The notes under the pieces are model-generated. The model had not been told where the DNA came from and did no database searches. It worked only from the letters and a program-made list of their open reading frames with translations. From positions 124,001 to 188,000 of the forward strand of contig JBLXEY010000007.1 of assembly GCA_048262655.1 (NCBI GenBank): DNA of 64,000 nucleotides, written 5' to 3'. Source of the stretch: JABMNT01 sp048262655. Lineage in GTDB: Bacteria; Pseudomonadota; Alphaproteobacteria; Rhodospirillales; Casp-alpha2. A program made the position numbers and the translations under genes. The number at the start of each line of letters is the position of its first letter. Position 1 is the first letter of the stretch. Shown in pieces: positions 19,226 to 27,989 of the stretch.

Positions 19226-21096
19226 TAGACACCTAACCGTTGTCTGGCGCGCCCGGCTTCCCAGTTTTTATGGGCGGTACGGACATCTTCACTATCTGAA
19301 ACTTCAGGTGTACCGCACTCCCACCAGGCGTGGCCTTGTTCTGTCCAACTGTCATAGGCCGCAACTTGCATGCAGATCACATAGGTTTTCTTTGCCGCTT
19401 TGGCGCGTTTAAAAGCTTCGGCCAACTCGGTGGGGTTTGCGACAGTTTCCGCATCTGCGCCCATCGCTCTGGCATGGGCTTCAAAATCAACGGCAAATGG
19501 TTCGGTTTCGATATTGCAATCGGCAATCAGATTATTGAACGAAACGTTGCCGGTTCCATTTTGCAACTTGTTGATAACGGCGAACCCGCCATTGTCGAGG
19601 ACCAGGATAATGAGTTTTTGTCCCGTCAGAACGGATGAATAGATGTCAGAGTTTAAGAGCAGATAAGAACCGTCGCCGACAAATACGATGGTGTCCTGGT
19701 TTGGTTCGGTCTCTTTCTGGGCAATTCTGGCTCCCCATCCGCCAGCGATTTCGTATCCCATGCAGGAAAACCCAAATTCGACGTCAACAGTTCCGGTCTC
19801 CAATGTCCGCCAATTGGCCGTGACTTCTGCGGGTAGTCCGCCTGCTGCTGTAACAATACGGTCACGGGGGTCACACAAATCGTTCACGACGCCAATGGCT
19901 TGCGCATAAGAGTTTGGTCGATTTCCAGAACTTACATTTTTAGCGACATATTGATCCCAGGTTTTGCGCTGGTTTTGTGCTTCTTGTGTCCAATTGGTCG
20001 GCGCAACATATCCCTTCAGCGCTGCGCCGAGCCCGACAAGAGCGGTTTTCGCATCACCGACGACAGGCACGGAGCGATGTTTGCCGGCATCAAAACGGGC
20101 CGTGTTTATCGATATTAAACGAGCGGATTTATCAAAAGCGGTCCATGAGCCGGTTGTGAAATCCTGCAGGCGAGTCCCAATTGCCAAAATCACGTCAGCT
20201 TGCTCTGCAATTATGTTCGCCGAATCGGAACCGGTGACACCAATCGGACCAATGTTCAGTGGATGTTCCGCCAGCAAGTTTGCCCGACCGGCAATGGTTT
20301 CCACAACAGGAATGGCGTGTGTTTCTGCAAATTCGGTGAGTTCCGCTACAGCACGCGAATATTGTACGCCACCACCAGCGATAATAATCGGGCGTTCAGC
20401 TTTATGCAGCAATTCAATCGCGTCGCTGATTTCTTGCGGATCGGGGGGAGAACGACGAATGCGATGGATGTTTTTTTCAAAAAGTTCGAGGGGGTAATCG
20501 TAGGCCCAGCCTTGAACATCTTGTGGCAGCCCAATAAAAGCGGGGCCACAGTCGGCAGGATCGAGCATGGTCGCAATCGCATTGGGCAGGGACTGAATAA
20601 TCTGTGCCGGATGGGTAATGCGATCCCAGTAGCGTGAGACAGCTTCAAACGCATCATTGACGCCTTTGGTAGGGTTCCCAAAATGCTCCATTTGCTGTAA
20701 AACGGGGTCTGGCAAACGGGTCTGATAGGTATCCCCACATAATAGCAGTATTGGCAATCGATTGGCGTGGGCCAAGGCAGCGGAAGTCAGCAGGTTACTG
20801 GTCCCGGGGCCTGCACTTGCCGTACAGAACATGAAACGTTGACGCAGTTTCTGTTTGGCGTAGGCAGCGGCAGCAAATCCCATGCTTTGCTCATTTTGGC
20901 CGCGATAGAGAGGTAATTCGTCCCGATAATTATACAAGGCTTCGCCAAGACAAGTGACGTTCCCGTGTCCAAATATCGCAAAGCCGCCGCCACATAACCG
21001 AACGGTCTGATCGTCGATCTCAATGTATTGATTTGCCAAATAGCGAATGAGCGCTTGCGCCGCCGTAAGGCGAACGGTGTTATTTGGGTTTGGCAT
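19225..21096 (-). CDS. iolD: 3D-(3,5/4)-trihydroxycyclohexane-1,2-dione hydrolase
   Basis: A 623-residue thiamine-diphosphate enzyme of the acetolactate-synthase fold. It has the N-terminal pyrimidine-binding part (GHGNVTCLGEALYNY), the central Rossmann part, and the cofactor motif starting FVGDGSYLLLNSD and reaching LDNGGFAVINKLQ. IolD opens the cyclohexane ring of the inosose-derived diketone, the committed ring cleavage in inositol breakdown. Two ATG codons are adjacent (21099 and 21096). GGAGGA is only one base from the first and four from the second, so I chose the second. It is the first gene of the leftward iolDCBJ operon and starts beside a palindromic operator. Confidence 0.92.
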   Translation of the reverse strand: MPNPNNTVRLTAAQALIRYLANQYIEIDDQTVRLCGGGFAIFGHGNVTCLGEALYNYRDELPLYRGQNEQSMGFAAAAYAKQKLRQRFMFCTASAGPGTSNLLTSAALAHANRLPILLLCGDTYQTRLPDPVLQQMEHFGNPTKGVNDAFEAVSRYWDRITHPAQIIQSLPNAIATMLDPADCGPAFIGLPQDVQGWAYDYPLELFEKNIHRIRRSPPDPQEISDAIELLHKAERPIIIAGGGVQYSRAVAELTEFAETHAIPVVETIAGRANLLAEHPLNIGPIGVTGSDSANIIAEQADVILAIGTRLQDFTTGSWTAFDKSARLISINTARFDAGKHRSVPVVGDAKTALVGLGAALKGYVAPTNWTQEAQNQRKTWDQYVAKNVSSGNRPNSYAQAIGVVNDLCDPRDRIVTAAGGLPAEVTANWRTLETGTVDVEFGFSCMGYEIAGGWGARIAQKETEPNQDTIVFVGDGSYLLLNSDIYSSVLTGQKLIILVLDNGGFAVINKLQNGTGNVSFNNLIADCNIETEPFAVDFEAHARAMGADAETVANPTELAEAFKRAKAAKKTYVICMQVAAYDSWTEQGHAWWECGTPEVSDSEDVRTAHKNWEAGRARQRLGV

Positions 21097-21153
21097 CATG
21101 TCCTCCCGATCACGAATTGGTTCTTGACGATGACAATAGTTCACGCATAAATA

Positions 21154-21173
21154 TTTTGCAACCGGTTGCAAAA
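21154..21173. promoter_or_regulatory. Palindromic LacI-type operator between iolD and iolG
   Basis: TTTTGCAACCGGTTGCAAAA is a perfect 20-base palindrome with the central CG typical of LacI/GalR operators. It lies 58 bases upstream of the iolD ATG on one side and 42 bases upstream of the iolG ATG on the other, so one bound repressor could close both promoters. An 18-base version of the same palindrome lies between the repressor gene and the importer operon at 25545-25562. Confidence 0.9.
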
Positions 21174-21214
21174 CAATGTTATCACTGCGTGATCTAATAA
21201 AATGGACAATTGAA

Positions 21215-22330
21215 ATGCGAAACATTGGGATTGGCATTATCGGTGGTGGATATATGGGTAAAGCGCATGCCGTTGCCTATCAGGCGGTGGGCGCGGTTTT
21301 TGAGACTGAACTGCGTCCCGTTTGTGAAATGATCTGCACCACGACAGAAGAAGGCGCGCGCGAAAAGGCTCTGTTGTTTGGTTTTAGCCGGTCTACATCT
21401 GATTGGAAGGTGCTGGTTTCAGACCCAAAAGTGGAGGCTGTTGTCATTGCCTCCCCTCAAGAATTTCATCGCGATATTGCTCTGGCTGCCTTCAAATTGG
21501 GAAAGCCGGTGTTTTGCGAGAAACCTCTGGGGGCAGGGTTGTCCGATGGTCGGGCCATGGTTGAGGCCGCGGAAACCAGCGGCTTACCGAATATGATCGG
21601 GTTCAATTATATTCGCACACCTGCGGCGCAACTGGCGCGCGAAATGATATCTTCTGGAGAGATTGGAGAAATCACATCGTTTCGCGGTGAACACACTGAA
21701 GACTTCTATGCGGATCCAGATGAAAAAGCGGGATGGAGATCGCAAGGAAAAGCAAGTGGCACCATGGGCGACTTAGCGCCTCATATGGTTAACGCTGCAT
21801 TGGCTTTGGCTGGACCGATTGAGACCTTGGTCAGTGATATTCAAACGGTACATAGACACAGGCCTGATGGAAACGGGACAGCGGCTGTAACCAATGACGA
21901 TCAGGGTCAATTTTTGTGTCGGTTTACGAACGGCGCCATGGGCTCTCTTTTCTTCAGCCGCGTCGCAACAGGGCGAAAGATGGGTTACGCCTATGAGATC
22001 TATGGCACCAAAGGAGCGATCCGTTTTGATCAGGAAGATCAAAATGCACTTTGGTTGTATGACAGCACCGCGCCCTCGGGCAGACAGGGCTTTACCAAAA
22101 TTCTGACGGGGCCTGAGCACCCTGACTATGAAGCTTTCTGCCAAGGTCCGGGCCATGGTACAGGCTATCAGGACCAAATTATCATTGAAGCCAAAGATTT
22201 TTTAATGGCGATTGAAACTGGAAATCAAATTTGGCCAACGTTTCGTGATGGGCTTGAAGTCACGCTTGTGATAGAAGCTGCGTGGAAAAGTCATAACGAA
22301 AAAAGATGGGTTGCGATTGAAGAGATTTGA
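21215..22330 (+). CDS. iolG: Inositol 2-dehydrogenase-like oxidoreductase (Gfo/Idh/MocA)
   Basis: A 371-residue NAD(P)-dependent dehydrogenase. The N-terminal Rossmann motif is IGIIGGGYMGKAHA and the characteristic CEKPLGAG follows, with DLAPHMVNAAL in the catalytic domain. The family oxidises myo-inositol, scyllo-inositol and related sugars. As first gene of the rightward unit opposite iolD it is the best candidate for the first step, myo-inositol to 2-keto-myo-inositol. A second family member lies two genes on, so the substrates may be split between them. I chose the ATG at 21215 at the start of the conserved fold. The longer frame would begin next to the operator. Confidence 0.8.
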   Translation: MRNIGIGIIGGGYMGKAHAVAYQAVGAVFETELRPVCEMICTTTEEGAREKALLFGFSRSTSDWKVLVSDPKVEAVVIASPQEFHRDIALAAFKLGKPVFCEKPLGAGLSDGRAMVEAAETSGLPNMIGFNYIRTPAAQLAREMISSGEIGEITSFRGEHTEDFYADPDEKAGWRSQGKASGTMGDLAPHMVNAALALAGPIETLVSDIQTVHRHRPDGNGTAAVTNDDQGQFLCRFTNGAMGSLFFSRVATGRKMGYAYEIYGTKGAIRFDQEDQNALWLYDSTAPSGRQGFTKILTGPEHPDYEAFCQGPGHGTGYQDQIIIEAKDFLMAIETGNQIWPTFRDGLEVTLVIEAAWKSHNEKRWVAIEEI

Positions 22331-22372
22331 ACGTTCTTCATGGGTAAAGATCAAAAAAAAGGGATGACCATT

Positions 22373-23266
22373 ATGACGATTAATATAGGTAACGCGCCAT
22401 GTTCATGGGGGGTCGAGTTCGCGAATGATCCACGCAATCCGGATTGGTTGACCGTATTGGATGAATGCCAGGCGGCTGGCTATAAAGGTATTGAGTTGGG
22501 CCCGATTGGATTTATGCCTGAAGATCCGGATGTGCTAAGGCCTGCGCTTTTGGAACGCGGATTGGCGTTAATCGGCGGCGTCGTTTTTCAGCCATTTCAC
22601 GATGCCGACAAGTGGGACAAAGTCATCGATGCGGCAACACGAACTTGTAAAGCGCTAAAGGCGCACGGTGCTCAGCACCTGGTTCTAATTGACTCCATTT
22701 CAGAGCGGCGTGCACCGACAGCAGGTCGCGCAAGCGAAGCCGAGCAAATGGAGGAAGCGGAATGGGCCGCTTATGTCGACCGCATCCGGGCGATTGCCAA
22801 GATGGGGACGGAAGAATATGGATTGACGGTCGGCATCCATGCCCACGCCGCCGGCTTCATGGATTTTGAGCCTGAGCTCGAGCGTCTGTTAAATGAGGTC
22901 GACGAAAGCATATTGAAGATTTGTTTTGATACCGGTCATCATACATATGCAGGCTTTGACCCAGTAGACTTTATCAAGCGTCACATCAATCGCATATCCT
23001 ATCTGCATTTCAAGGACATTGACCCGGCTGTGAAAAGCCAGGTTATCGCAAACCGAACCGGTTTTTATGACGCGTGCGGACAAGGTATTTTTTGCACGCT
23101 GGGAAATGGTGAAGTCGATTTCCTGTCGGTTCGCGACGCCTTGTTGGCAAGCGGGTTTACGGGCTGGTGTACCGTTGAGCAGGATATCGACCCAACGCTG
23201 GATGTCGCGCCTATGAAAGATGCGACCGCCAATCGTCAGTATCTCGAATCAATCGGGTTTGTTTAG
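22373..23266 (+). CDS. Xylose-isomerase-like TIM-barrel protein, candidate inosose dehydratase
   Basis: A 297-residue AP-endonuclease-2/xylose-isomerase-fold protein. It begins NIGNAPCSWGVEF and has GYKGIELGPIGF, GIHAHAAGF, FDTGHHTYAGFDP, SYLHFKDIDP and CTVEQDID, which place metal-binding Glu, His and Asp residues along the barrel. Inosose dehydratase (IolE) belongs to this superfamily and has the same length. No other IolE candidate is present, yet IolD requires its product. The sequence also resembles general sugar-phosphate isomerase/epimerase proteins, so the assignment rests on context. The ATG at 22373 was chosen because AAGGGA lies about eight bases upstream. Confidence 0.65.
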   Translation: MTINIGNAPCSWGVEFANDPRNPDWLTVLDECQAAGYKGIELGPIGFMPEDPDVLRPALLERGLALIGGVVFQPFHDADKWDKVIDAATRTCKALKAHGAQHLVLIDSISERRAPTAGRASEAEQMEEAEWAAYVDRIRAIAKMGTEEYGLTVGIHAHAAGFMDFEPELERLLNEVDESILKICFDTGHHTYAGFDPVDFIKRHINRISYLHFKDIDPAVKSQVIANRTGFYDACGQGIFCTLGNGEVDFLSVRDALLASGFTGWCTVEQDIDPTLDVAPMKDATANRQYLESIGFV

Positions 23267-23278
23267 GAGCGGTTTCAT

Positions 23279-24436
23279 ATGACTAAATTGAACTGGGGTA
23301 TGGTCGGTGGTGGCGAAGGAAGTCAGATTGGGCCCGCGCACCGCTTGGGAGCAGGCCTTGATGGCGAATATTCGTTCGTTGCTGGCGCGCTTGACCATGA
23401 CCCGGTTGCTGGGCGTTCTTATGCGCAAAGACTAGGGGTTGCACCAGACCGTGCTTATGGCACCTGGAGGGAAATGCTGGATGGGGAAAAAAAACGTGAC
23501 GATCGTATCGACCTTGTCACCGTCGCAACCCCAAATTCAACCCATTTTGAAATCACGAAGGCTTTTCTTGAAAACGGTTTCCATGTGCTGTGTGAAAAAC
23601 CGATGACAATGACCGTCGAAGAAGGTGAGGAAATCGTCCGGGTCGCCAAAGCCAGCAAAAAAATATGTGCGGTCAATTATGGATACTCGGGGTATTCCCT
23701 CGTTCGCCATATGAAAGCGATGGTCGCGCGGGGCGATTTAGGCCGCGTTCGGTTGGTTGTCGCCGAGTTCGCGCATGGGCACCACGCGGATGCTGGCGAT
23801 GAAGATAACCCTCGGGCACGTTGGCGTTACGACCCGGCGCAGGCGGGGGCATCCGCACAGTTTGCCGATTGTGGTATTCATGCCCTGCATTTGGCCAGTT
23901 TTGTCACAGGGCAGGAAGTCGAGACGTTGTCGGCAGATTTTGTCTCAACCATACCAAGTCGAAAGCTTGAAGATGATGCGATGGTGAATTTCCGAATGGA
24001 TGGCGGAACCGTTGGCCGATTATGGACGTCGTCCGTAGCGATTGGCCGAATGCACGGCTTGGGCATTCAGGTGTTCGGCGAAACGGGCGGTCTGCGCTGG
24101 ACGCAAGAACAACCCAATCAGTTATTTTATACGCCTGTTGGCGGTCGAGTTCAGATCATCGAACGTGGCGAGGCCGGCTTGTCACCGGAGGCAGACAGAT
24201 CAAGTCGTGTGACGATGGGACACGCGGAAGGGATGCCTTTGGCCTTTGCCAACATCTATTCTGATATTGCGGAAGCGATCCGGGCTGAAAAGGAAAATCG
24301 GGCAATTGACGCGGCGGCAAACCTGTTTCCGCGCGCCGAAGATGGATTGCGTTCTATGGTCGCGGTTCATGCGGCTGTGAAATCAGCCAGCGAAAACGGC
24401 GCATGGGTAGACGCGTCTCCGGTGTCTTTGCGCTAA
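23279..24436 (+). CDS. Second Gfo/Idh/MocA oxidoreductase of the inositol locus
   Basis: A 385-residue dehydrogenase with the N-terminal motif WGMVGGGEGSQIGPAHR, the CEKPMTM motif and ADCGIHALHLASF in the C-terminal domain. This longer subfamily with the GGGEGS loop is often found in inositol or inosose operons and may oxidise scyllo-inositol or another isomer, or work on a keto-inositol. AGGAGCGG precedes the ATG. It follows the TIM-barrel gene by 12 bases and is probably cotranscribed with it. Its stop is 15 bases from the stop of the convergent repressor gene. Confidence 0.8.
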   Translation: MTKLNWGMVGGGEGSQIGPAHRLGAGLDGEYSFVAGALDHDPVAGRSYAQRLGVAPDRAYGTWREMLDGEKKRDDRIDLVTVATPNSTHFEITKAFLENGFHVLCEKPMTMTVEEGEEIVRVAKASKKICAVNYGYSGYSLVRHMKAMVARGDLGRVRLVVAEFAHGHHADAGDEDNPRARWRYDPAQAGASAQFADCGIHALHLASFVTGQEVETLSADFVSTIPSRKLEDDAMVNFRMDGGTVGRLWTSSVAIGRMHGLGIQVFGETGGLRWTQEQPNQLFYTPVGGRVQIIERGEAGLSPEADRSSRVTMGHAEGMPLAFANIYSDIAEAIRAEKENRAIDAAANLFPRAEDGLRSMVAVHAAVKSASENGAWVDASPVSLR

Positions 24437-24450
24437 ATGGTCGTCTCAGA

Positions 24451-25452
24451 TTAGCTGGTTTTTGATTTCAATGTGCCACGCTCGACGACTTTACAGGAAA
24501 ACAACCGGGTTTCGGGATATCGGTCAGGATCTTCCAGAATGGCTTCGATCAGTTCGATTGAAGATGTGACGATTTGTTTTATGGGTTGATGGATGGTTGT
24601 CAGGTTAATATTTTCCCAACCGGCGATCTCCATGTCATTAAGGCCGATAATGCCAATGTCTTCTGGCACAGATAAACCTGATGATTCTATGGCGCTGATG
24701 GCACCGATGGAAAGGACATCGTCGCCGCAAAAATATGCTTCTGCGGGGGGGGATTTCAGTAGCCTGAGCATTTCTTTGCGACCGGCGACATACGAGTGAT
24801 TGTCGGCAAATGTATAGCTGGCTTTGACATTGCGGTGTTTATCCACAATCTCTTTGAAGCCCGAGTAGCGATCCTGGGTAACCGTTACTTTTTTCGGCCC
24901 GCCAAGAAATCCGAGTGACTTATAGCCTTTGTCCAGAAGTGTTTGGGCGGCCATCCGTCCGCATTGTTTATCATCAATACTTACGGTGTGAACGTCCGGT
25001 GCTCCAGTAAGGCGGCCGAACGAATGAACGATCGGCATTCCGGCTTCTTTAAAGGCTTTTGAAAAACTTGTTGGTAGTTCTGAGGTCGCCACAATGACGC
25101 CGTCGACAGAATATTGTCGGAGCATGCGCACGGATTGAGCGGGATCGGTTTCACTGGTGAGATTCACCAGCAAAGGGCGCAACCCAATATCTTGAAGGCC
25201 GCGGGTGAATAGATCAAATACTTGCAGGAAGAGGGGGTTGTCGAAGTTGTTTGAGACCAAGCCGATCAGCTTGGTTCTGCGAGTGGTTAAACTGCGGGCC
25301 AGAATGTTGGGGCTGTAGCCCAATTCCGCTGCGGCTTTTTCAACTTTTTTCCGCATTCTGTCGGACACTGACGCACCATCGGTGAACGTCCGCGACACGG
25401 CGGATCGTGAAACCTGAGCACGCAATGCGACTTCTTTAATCGTAACAGCCAT
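24451..25452 (-). CDS. LacI-family transcriptional repressor of the inositol locus
   Basis: A 333-residue regulator. The N-terminal helix-turn-helix and hinge are typical: IKEVALRAQVSRSAVSRTF, then YSPNILARSLTTRRTKLIG. A periplasmic-binding-protein-like sensor domain follows, ending in the cluster GIIGLNDMEIAGWEN. It lies between the catabolic genes and the importer genes and is transcribed away from the importer. Two palindromes fitting its family lie at 21154 and 25545, so it probably represses iolD, iolG, the importer and possibly itself until inositol or a breakdown product binds. A TTG precedes the ATG by three bases. AAAGG is about seven bases upstream of the ATG at 25452. Confidence 0.9.
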   Translation of the reverse strand: MAVTIKEVALRAQVSRSAVSRTFTDGASVSDRMRKKVEKAAAELGYSPNILARSLTTRRTKLIGLVSNNFDNPLFLQVFDLFTRGLQDIGLRPLLVNLTSETDPAQSVRMLRQYSVDGVIVATSELPTSFSKAFKEAGMPIVHSFGRLTGAPDVHTVSIDDKQCGRMAAQTLLDKGYKSLGFLGGPKKVTVTQDRYSGFKEIVDKHRNVKASYTFADNHSYVAGRKEMLRLLKSPPAEAYFCGDDVLSIGAISAIESSGLSVPEDIGIIGLNDMEIAGWENINLTTIHQPIKQIVTSSIELIEAILEDPDRYPETRLFSCKVVERGTLKSKTS

Positions 25453-25544
25453 CAATTTACCTTTGGGTTGTCAGGCAGTGGTGTTAACGCAGGGCTTTGC
25501 ATAAGTAAATATAATCCCCGTTTTTATGCGATAGATTGCATTTA

Positions 25545-25562
25545 TTTGCAACCGGTTGCAAA
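25545..25562. promoter_or_regulatory. Palindromic LacI-type operator between repressor and importer
   Basis: TTTGCAACCGGTTGCAAA is a perfect 18-base palindrome identical to the core of the operator at 21154-21173. It lies about 93 bases upstream of the repressor ATG and about 310 bases upstream of the substrate-binding-protein ATG. The intervening 300 bases hold no supported gene; the open frame beginning at 25536 overlaps the operator and has no family signature. Confidence 0.88.
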
Positions 25563-25828
25563 ATTTATCAGACTGTGCATAATGCTCTTGCTCGGTTGAA
25601 GCACCGATACTCGCGTGACAGGTTTAGTGGCAAAAGGGGGAGAGTGATCGCCATTGAAACGGGCGGACCCGATTTTCGACAAAATGCATATGTAAACCTA
25701 ATAAACATACCAAAACATCAAGGTGATTCTCTGGTTTTGCTTTGACAGTTTAAGGATGAACGCAACGCTAAATGGGAGCGCGTGAAAAATATTGGGCTTC
25801 AGCACTTACAGCAAACAAGTGTCAGGCC

Positions 25829-25853
25829 CCGCCAAAGACGGCGGCGTTTTTTT
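25829..25853 (+). promoter_or_regulatory. Terminator-like hairpin in the importer leader
   Basis: CCGCC (25829-25833) pairs with GGCGG (25840-25844) around the loop AAAGAC, and a run of seven T follows at 25847-25853. This resembles a short intrinsic terminator and ends 18 bases before the ATG of the substrate-binding-protein gene. It may be the end of a short leader transcript or an attenuator. A five-pair stem is weak, so function is uncertain. Confidence 0.4.
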
Positions 25854-25871
25854 CAAAATAAGGGAGTTCTT

Positions 25872-26798
25872 ATGAAAACGACTATCAAATCTATTATTGC
25901 GGCGGCGGCTATTGCCGTTTCTGCACCAAGTTTCGCAGCCGACATTATCGTGGTCAGCCATGGCCAGGCCAGTGATCCGTTCTGGTCCGTGGTCAAGAAC
26001 GGTGTGGAACGTGCCGCAAAAGACACGGGTGCCAACGTATCTTACAGAGCACCAGAAACTTTTGACATGGTAGCGATGAGCCAATTGATCGATGCTGCTG
26101 TTAATCAGGAACCCGACGGTATTGTCGTTTCCATTCCTGATGGAGATGCCCTTGGGCCGTCCATTCAAAAGGCTGTGGCTGCAGGTATTGCTGTCATTTC
26201 TATGAATTCCGGCTCCAACGTATCTAAAGGCCTGGGAGCATTGCTTCACGTTGGACAGGAAGAGTTTGATGCTGGCTTGGCTGCCGGTGAAAAAATGGCG
26301 GCTATGGGTAAGAAAAACGCCATCTGCGTAAACCACGAAGTCGGCAACGTTTCTCTTGATGATCGTTGTGCAGGATTTGCCAAAGGTTTTGGCGGCAAAT
26401 TGACTGTTGTACCGACGACAAACGATCCGGCTGAAATTGGCGCGAAAGTGCAAGCTGCCTTGACGTCAGATGAGAGCATTGACGCCGTTATTGCGTTGGG
26501 TGCTTCGTTGGCAGGTGAGCCTGCTGTTGCCGCTGTCAAGGCGGTCGGGCGTTCCGGCGATGTTGCCGTTGGATCTTTTGACCTGTCTGCAAACTTCCTT
26601 GAGTCCGTGAAAAAAGGTGAAGCCGCGTTCGCAATTGATCAGCAGCAGTTCCTGCAAGGCTATCTGCCAGTCGTATTTTTATCGATGCATGCCGAGTTTG
26701 GCCTCATGCCAGGTGGCAATGTGCCATCCGGCCCCAACTTGATTACCGCCGACAAGGCCGGTCAGGTTGTGACGTTGTCCGCTAAGGGCATTCGTTAA
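25872..26798 (+). CDS. Sugar ABC importer, periplasmic substrate-binding protein
   Basis: A 308-residue type I periplasmic binding protein of the ribose/inositol kind. It starts with a Sec signal peptide (KSIIAAAAIAVSAPSFA, cleavage predicted after the AxA-like FAA). The mature part begins DIIVVSHGQASDPFWSVVKNG and has the usual IPDGDALGPSI and AICVNHEVGNVSLDDRC segments. The protein would capture the sugar alcohol in the periplasm. Context with the inositol genes and the shared operator suggests inositol, but ribose- or fructose-type binding proteins look similar. AAGGGAG six bases upstream fixes the start. Confidence 0.85.
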   Translation: MKTTIKSIIAAAAIAVSAPSFAADIIVVSHGQASDPFWSVVKNGVERAAKDTGANVSYRAPETFDMVAMSQLIDAAVNQEPDGIVVSIPDGDALGPSIQKAVAAGIAVISMNSGSNVSKGLGALLHVGQEEFDAGLAAGEKMAAMGKKNAICVNHEVGNVSLDDRCAGFAKGFGGKLTVVPTTNDPAEIGAKVQAALTSDESIDAVIALGASLAGEPAVAAVKAVGRSGDVAVGSFDLSANFLESVKKGEAAFAIDQQQFLQGYLPVVFLSMHAEFGLMPGGNVPSGPNLITADKAGQVVTLSAKGIR

Positions 26799-26814
26799 AA
26801 CCACTTTGATAAGC

Positions 26815-26834
26815 GGGGCGGTAAGGCCCGCCCC
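26815..26834 (+). promoter_or_regulatory. GC-rich intercistronic hairpin after the binding-protein gene
   Basis: GGGGCGG (26815-26821) pairs perfectly with CCGCCCC (26828-26834) around a six-base loop. There is no T run. Such stems between a binding-protein gene and the permease gene commonly protect the upstream mRNA and let the binding protein be made in excess. Confidence 0.6.
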
Positions 26835-26863
26835 GCCCACCAAACCAATGGGGAGGCACTAAA

Positions 26864-27988
26864 ATGGCGAACGAATCAGCCGTTAACGGCGACACTACGG
26901 AGAACAACGACGAACGAATAAAAGCAGAATCACTTATGGCGACGCTCATGAAGAAACCGGAACTCGGTGCGATCGCTGGTGTAATTCTGGTGGCGATTTT
27001 CTTTTTGATTACGGCCGATAGCGCAATGTTTACGCTCGCAGGTTTTATGAATTTCATGTCTCCTGCCGCCCAGTTAGGAATTTTGGCAATCGGCGCTGCC
27101 CTTCTGATGATCGGTGGCGAGTTTGATCTGTCGGTCGGTTCTATGATTGCCTTTGCCGGATTGTTTTTTGGCGCATGCGTTGTGACGTTTGGTATTCCTT
27201 TGATCATTGCCATTCCCGCAACTCTAATTTTCGCCTGTGTCGTTGGCAACATTAATGGCCAGATCGTTTTGCGGACGGGGTTGCCGTCTTTCATCGTTAC
27301 CCTTGCCTTCCTGTTCATTTTCCGCGGGCTTTCGCTCGTCGGCTTGAAGTGGGCAACGGGTGGATCAACTCAGTTACGTGGTGTCCGCGAAGCGGTGGAA
27401 GGCGACTATCTTGCTTCCATTTTCAGCGGCGACGCGTTCCCAGGGCTGTTTTTGATGCTGGCCGAAAATGGAATGATCGATACCTTCAAAAACGGCACGC
27501 CAAAAGTACAGGGAATTCCAGTCGAGATTATATGGTTCATTCTGATCGCTTTGGTTGCGACGTATATATTGTTACGCACGCCGGTCGGCAACTGGATTTT
27601 CGCATCGGGTGGTGATCCGGTCGCGGCGTCTAATTCGGGTGTTCCGGTCAAACGGGTGAAGCTCGGCCTCTTTATGCTAACGGCGGCTTGTGCCGCATTG
27701 GTCGCCATCATAACCGTTTTAGATAGTGGTTCGACCGACGCTCGACGCGGCTTTCAAAAGGAATTTGAAGCCATCATCGCCGCGGTTATTGGCGGTTGTT
27801 TGTTGACGGGTGGTTACGGCTCTGCAATCGGAGCGTTTTTTGGTGCGATCATCTTCGGCATGGTGCTGATTGGGTTGTCCTACACGCAAATTGACCAAGA
27901 TTGGTATCTTGTTTTCCTTGGCGGCATGCTTCTGGTTGCTGTCCTGTTTAACAATATGATTCGCAAGCGCGTGACAGGGGAGCGGTAA
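26864..27988 (+). CDS. Sugar ABC importer, permease (RbsC/FrcB type)
   Basis: A 374-residue inner-membrane permease of the branched-chain amino acid/ribose permease family. After a polar N-terminal tail of about 45 residues there are eight to ten hydrophobic segments (LGAIAGVILVAIFFLIT and others). The family signature region LLMIGGEFDLSVGSMIAFAG is present. It would form the channel as a homodimer. GGGAGG lies nine bases before the ATG. The stop is separated by a single base from the ATPase gene, so the genes are cotranscribed. Confidence 0.9.
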   Translation: MANESAVNGDTTENNDERIKAESLMATLMKKPELGAIAGVILVAIFFLITADSAMFTLAGFMNFMSPAAQLGILAIGAALLMIGGEFDLSVGSMIAFAGLFFGACVVTFGIPLIIAIPATLIFACVVGNINGQIVLRTGLPSFIVTLAFLFIFRGLSLVGLKWATGGSTQLRGVREAVEGDYLASIFSGDAFPGLFLMLAENGMIDTFKNGTPKVQGIPVEIIWFILIALVATYILLRTPVGNWIFASGGDPVAASNSGVPVKRVKLGLFMLTAACAALVAIITVLDSGSTDARRGFQKEFEAIIAAVIGGCLLTGGYGSAIGAFFGAIIFGMVLIGLSYTQIDQDWYLVFLGGMLLVAVLFNNMIRKRVTGER

Positions 27989-27989
27989 T

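Noticed and set aside
25536..25745. Plus-strand open frame of 69 codons upstream of the importer
   Set aside because: It overlaps the palindromic operator at its start, lacks a ribosome binding site and resembles nothing known.
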